Part shown: piece after piece, positions 33,730 to 33,992 of the stretch
Layout: every line of letters starts with the position of its first letter
Numbering within the stretch: the first letter of the stretch is position 1
NCBI GenBank assembly: GCA_025357755.1
Contig: JANXOP010000144.1
Span: 1 to 33,992, forward strand
Length of the DNA stretch: 33,992 nt
Reading direction: 5' to 3'
Source: Kofleriaceae bacterium
GTDB taxonomy: Bacteria; Myxococcota_A; Polyangia; Haliangiales; Haliangiaceae
Program-made: the position numbers and the translations under genes
Notes under the pieces: generated by a model
Databases searched by the model: none
The model's input: the letters and a program-made list of their open reading frames with translations, nothing else
Told to the model about the DNA's origin: nothing

Positions 33730-33992
33730 CTAGACGCTGGGATCTGGCAATCCCGGAAGGTCCGACGTATCGAGCAGCACCGACGACAGTAAGCTTCTTG
33801 CGCGGGTGAAACGGTCGTCAGCGTGGAGCGAGAGATCGTCCTCGGGATCGGCAGTCAACTGTAGAAATGCGATCTCGGGACTCACTTCGGTAACCCGGTT
33901 AAACGCACCCGAGCGGCGCAGCTCGTCGAGGTCGAGCATCTGGCGAACTTCCGCTCCGACGAACGTGCCCCACTCGAGACCCGCGAGCCGCG
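33730..33992 (-). CDS. Hypothetical protein, C-terminal part (5' end outside window)
   Basis: The minus-strand frame is open to the window edge, giving about 86 residues: RLAGLEWGTFVGAEVRQMLD, LRRSGAFNRVTEVSPEIAFL, a middle acidic part, and LLSSVLLDTSDLPGLPDPSV before TAG. It seems to be the end of a real gene. The last 20 residues are the source of the repeat seen at 31130. No family was recognised. Confidence 0.65.
   Translation of the reverse strand, partial: RLAGLEWGTFVGAEVRQMLDLDELRRSGAFNRVTEVSPEIAFLQLTADPEDDLSLHADDRFTRARSLLSSVLLDTSDLPGLPDPSV

Overview
This is a GC-rich, gene-dense bacterial window with codon bias strongly towards G/C in third positions. Gene content points to Myxococcota (a myxobacterium-like relative). 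It has many lipoproteins, a triple-GAF hybrid histidine kinase, an OmpA/beta-barrel pair, a retron with a long N-terminal extension on its reverse transcriptase, carboxypeptidase-regulatory repeat proteins, and an apparent selenoprotein. No rRNA, complete tRNA, CRISPR array, prophage core or insertion sequence was seen. The assignment to phylum is an inference from gene types, not a phylogenetic result.

Layout. 1-1836: a TldD/TldE metalloprotease pair, the first cut by the window edge. 2056-7061: a lipoprotein, a 945-residue hybrid histidine kinase, and an oppositely oriented operon for an outer-membrane barrel and an OmpA-like lipoprotein. 7202-9988: a short-chain dehydrogenase, an Arg/Asp-rich exported protein, a low-affinity iron permease family protein, a MarR regulator and a small lipoprotein. 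9991-10416 (minus strand): two tandem GEMM-I (cyclic di-GMP class) riboswitch aptamers followed by an intrinsic terminator, with only very short ORFs in between. 10520-16864: a membrane protein, a DUF6665-like protein, an exported catalase-peroxidase, a double 4Fe-4S protein, and a LysR regulator divergent from a coupled small-ORF/membrane-protein pair. 16957-20665: a same-strand cassette of a 57-residue protein, an ankyrin protein, an unknown protein, a 2-oxoglutarate/Fe(II) oxygenase-like protein and a complete retron (msr-msd RNA plus reverse transcriptase). 20691-28445: a GIN-domain lipoprotein, a broken small gene, a methyltransferase, a repeat protein, a YkgJ-type cysteine-cluster protein, a TIM-barrel-like protein, a glycosyltransferase and a second SDR. 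28481-28936: a rhodanese with an in-frame TGA at the catalytic cysteine position and a SECIS-like hairpin. 29233-33992: an NTF2-like lipoprotein, a noncoding scar region, a Tiki-superfamily protein, an ECF sigma factor with a damaged 3' end, a lipoprotein, and two unknown genes with a shared short repeat.

The three strongest non-routine signals are the retron RNA (a 17-bp a1/a2 duplex with two msr hairpins and an msd hairpin directly before the RT), the tandem riboswitches with compensatory changes and no ordinary gene downstream, and the putative selenocysteine rhodanese. A structural oddity also recurs: three convergent gene pairs have stop codons that abut with zero intervening bases (5647/5648, 7981/7982, 11694/11695).
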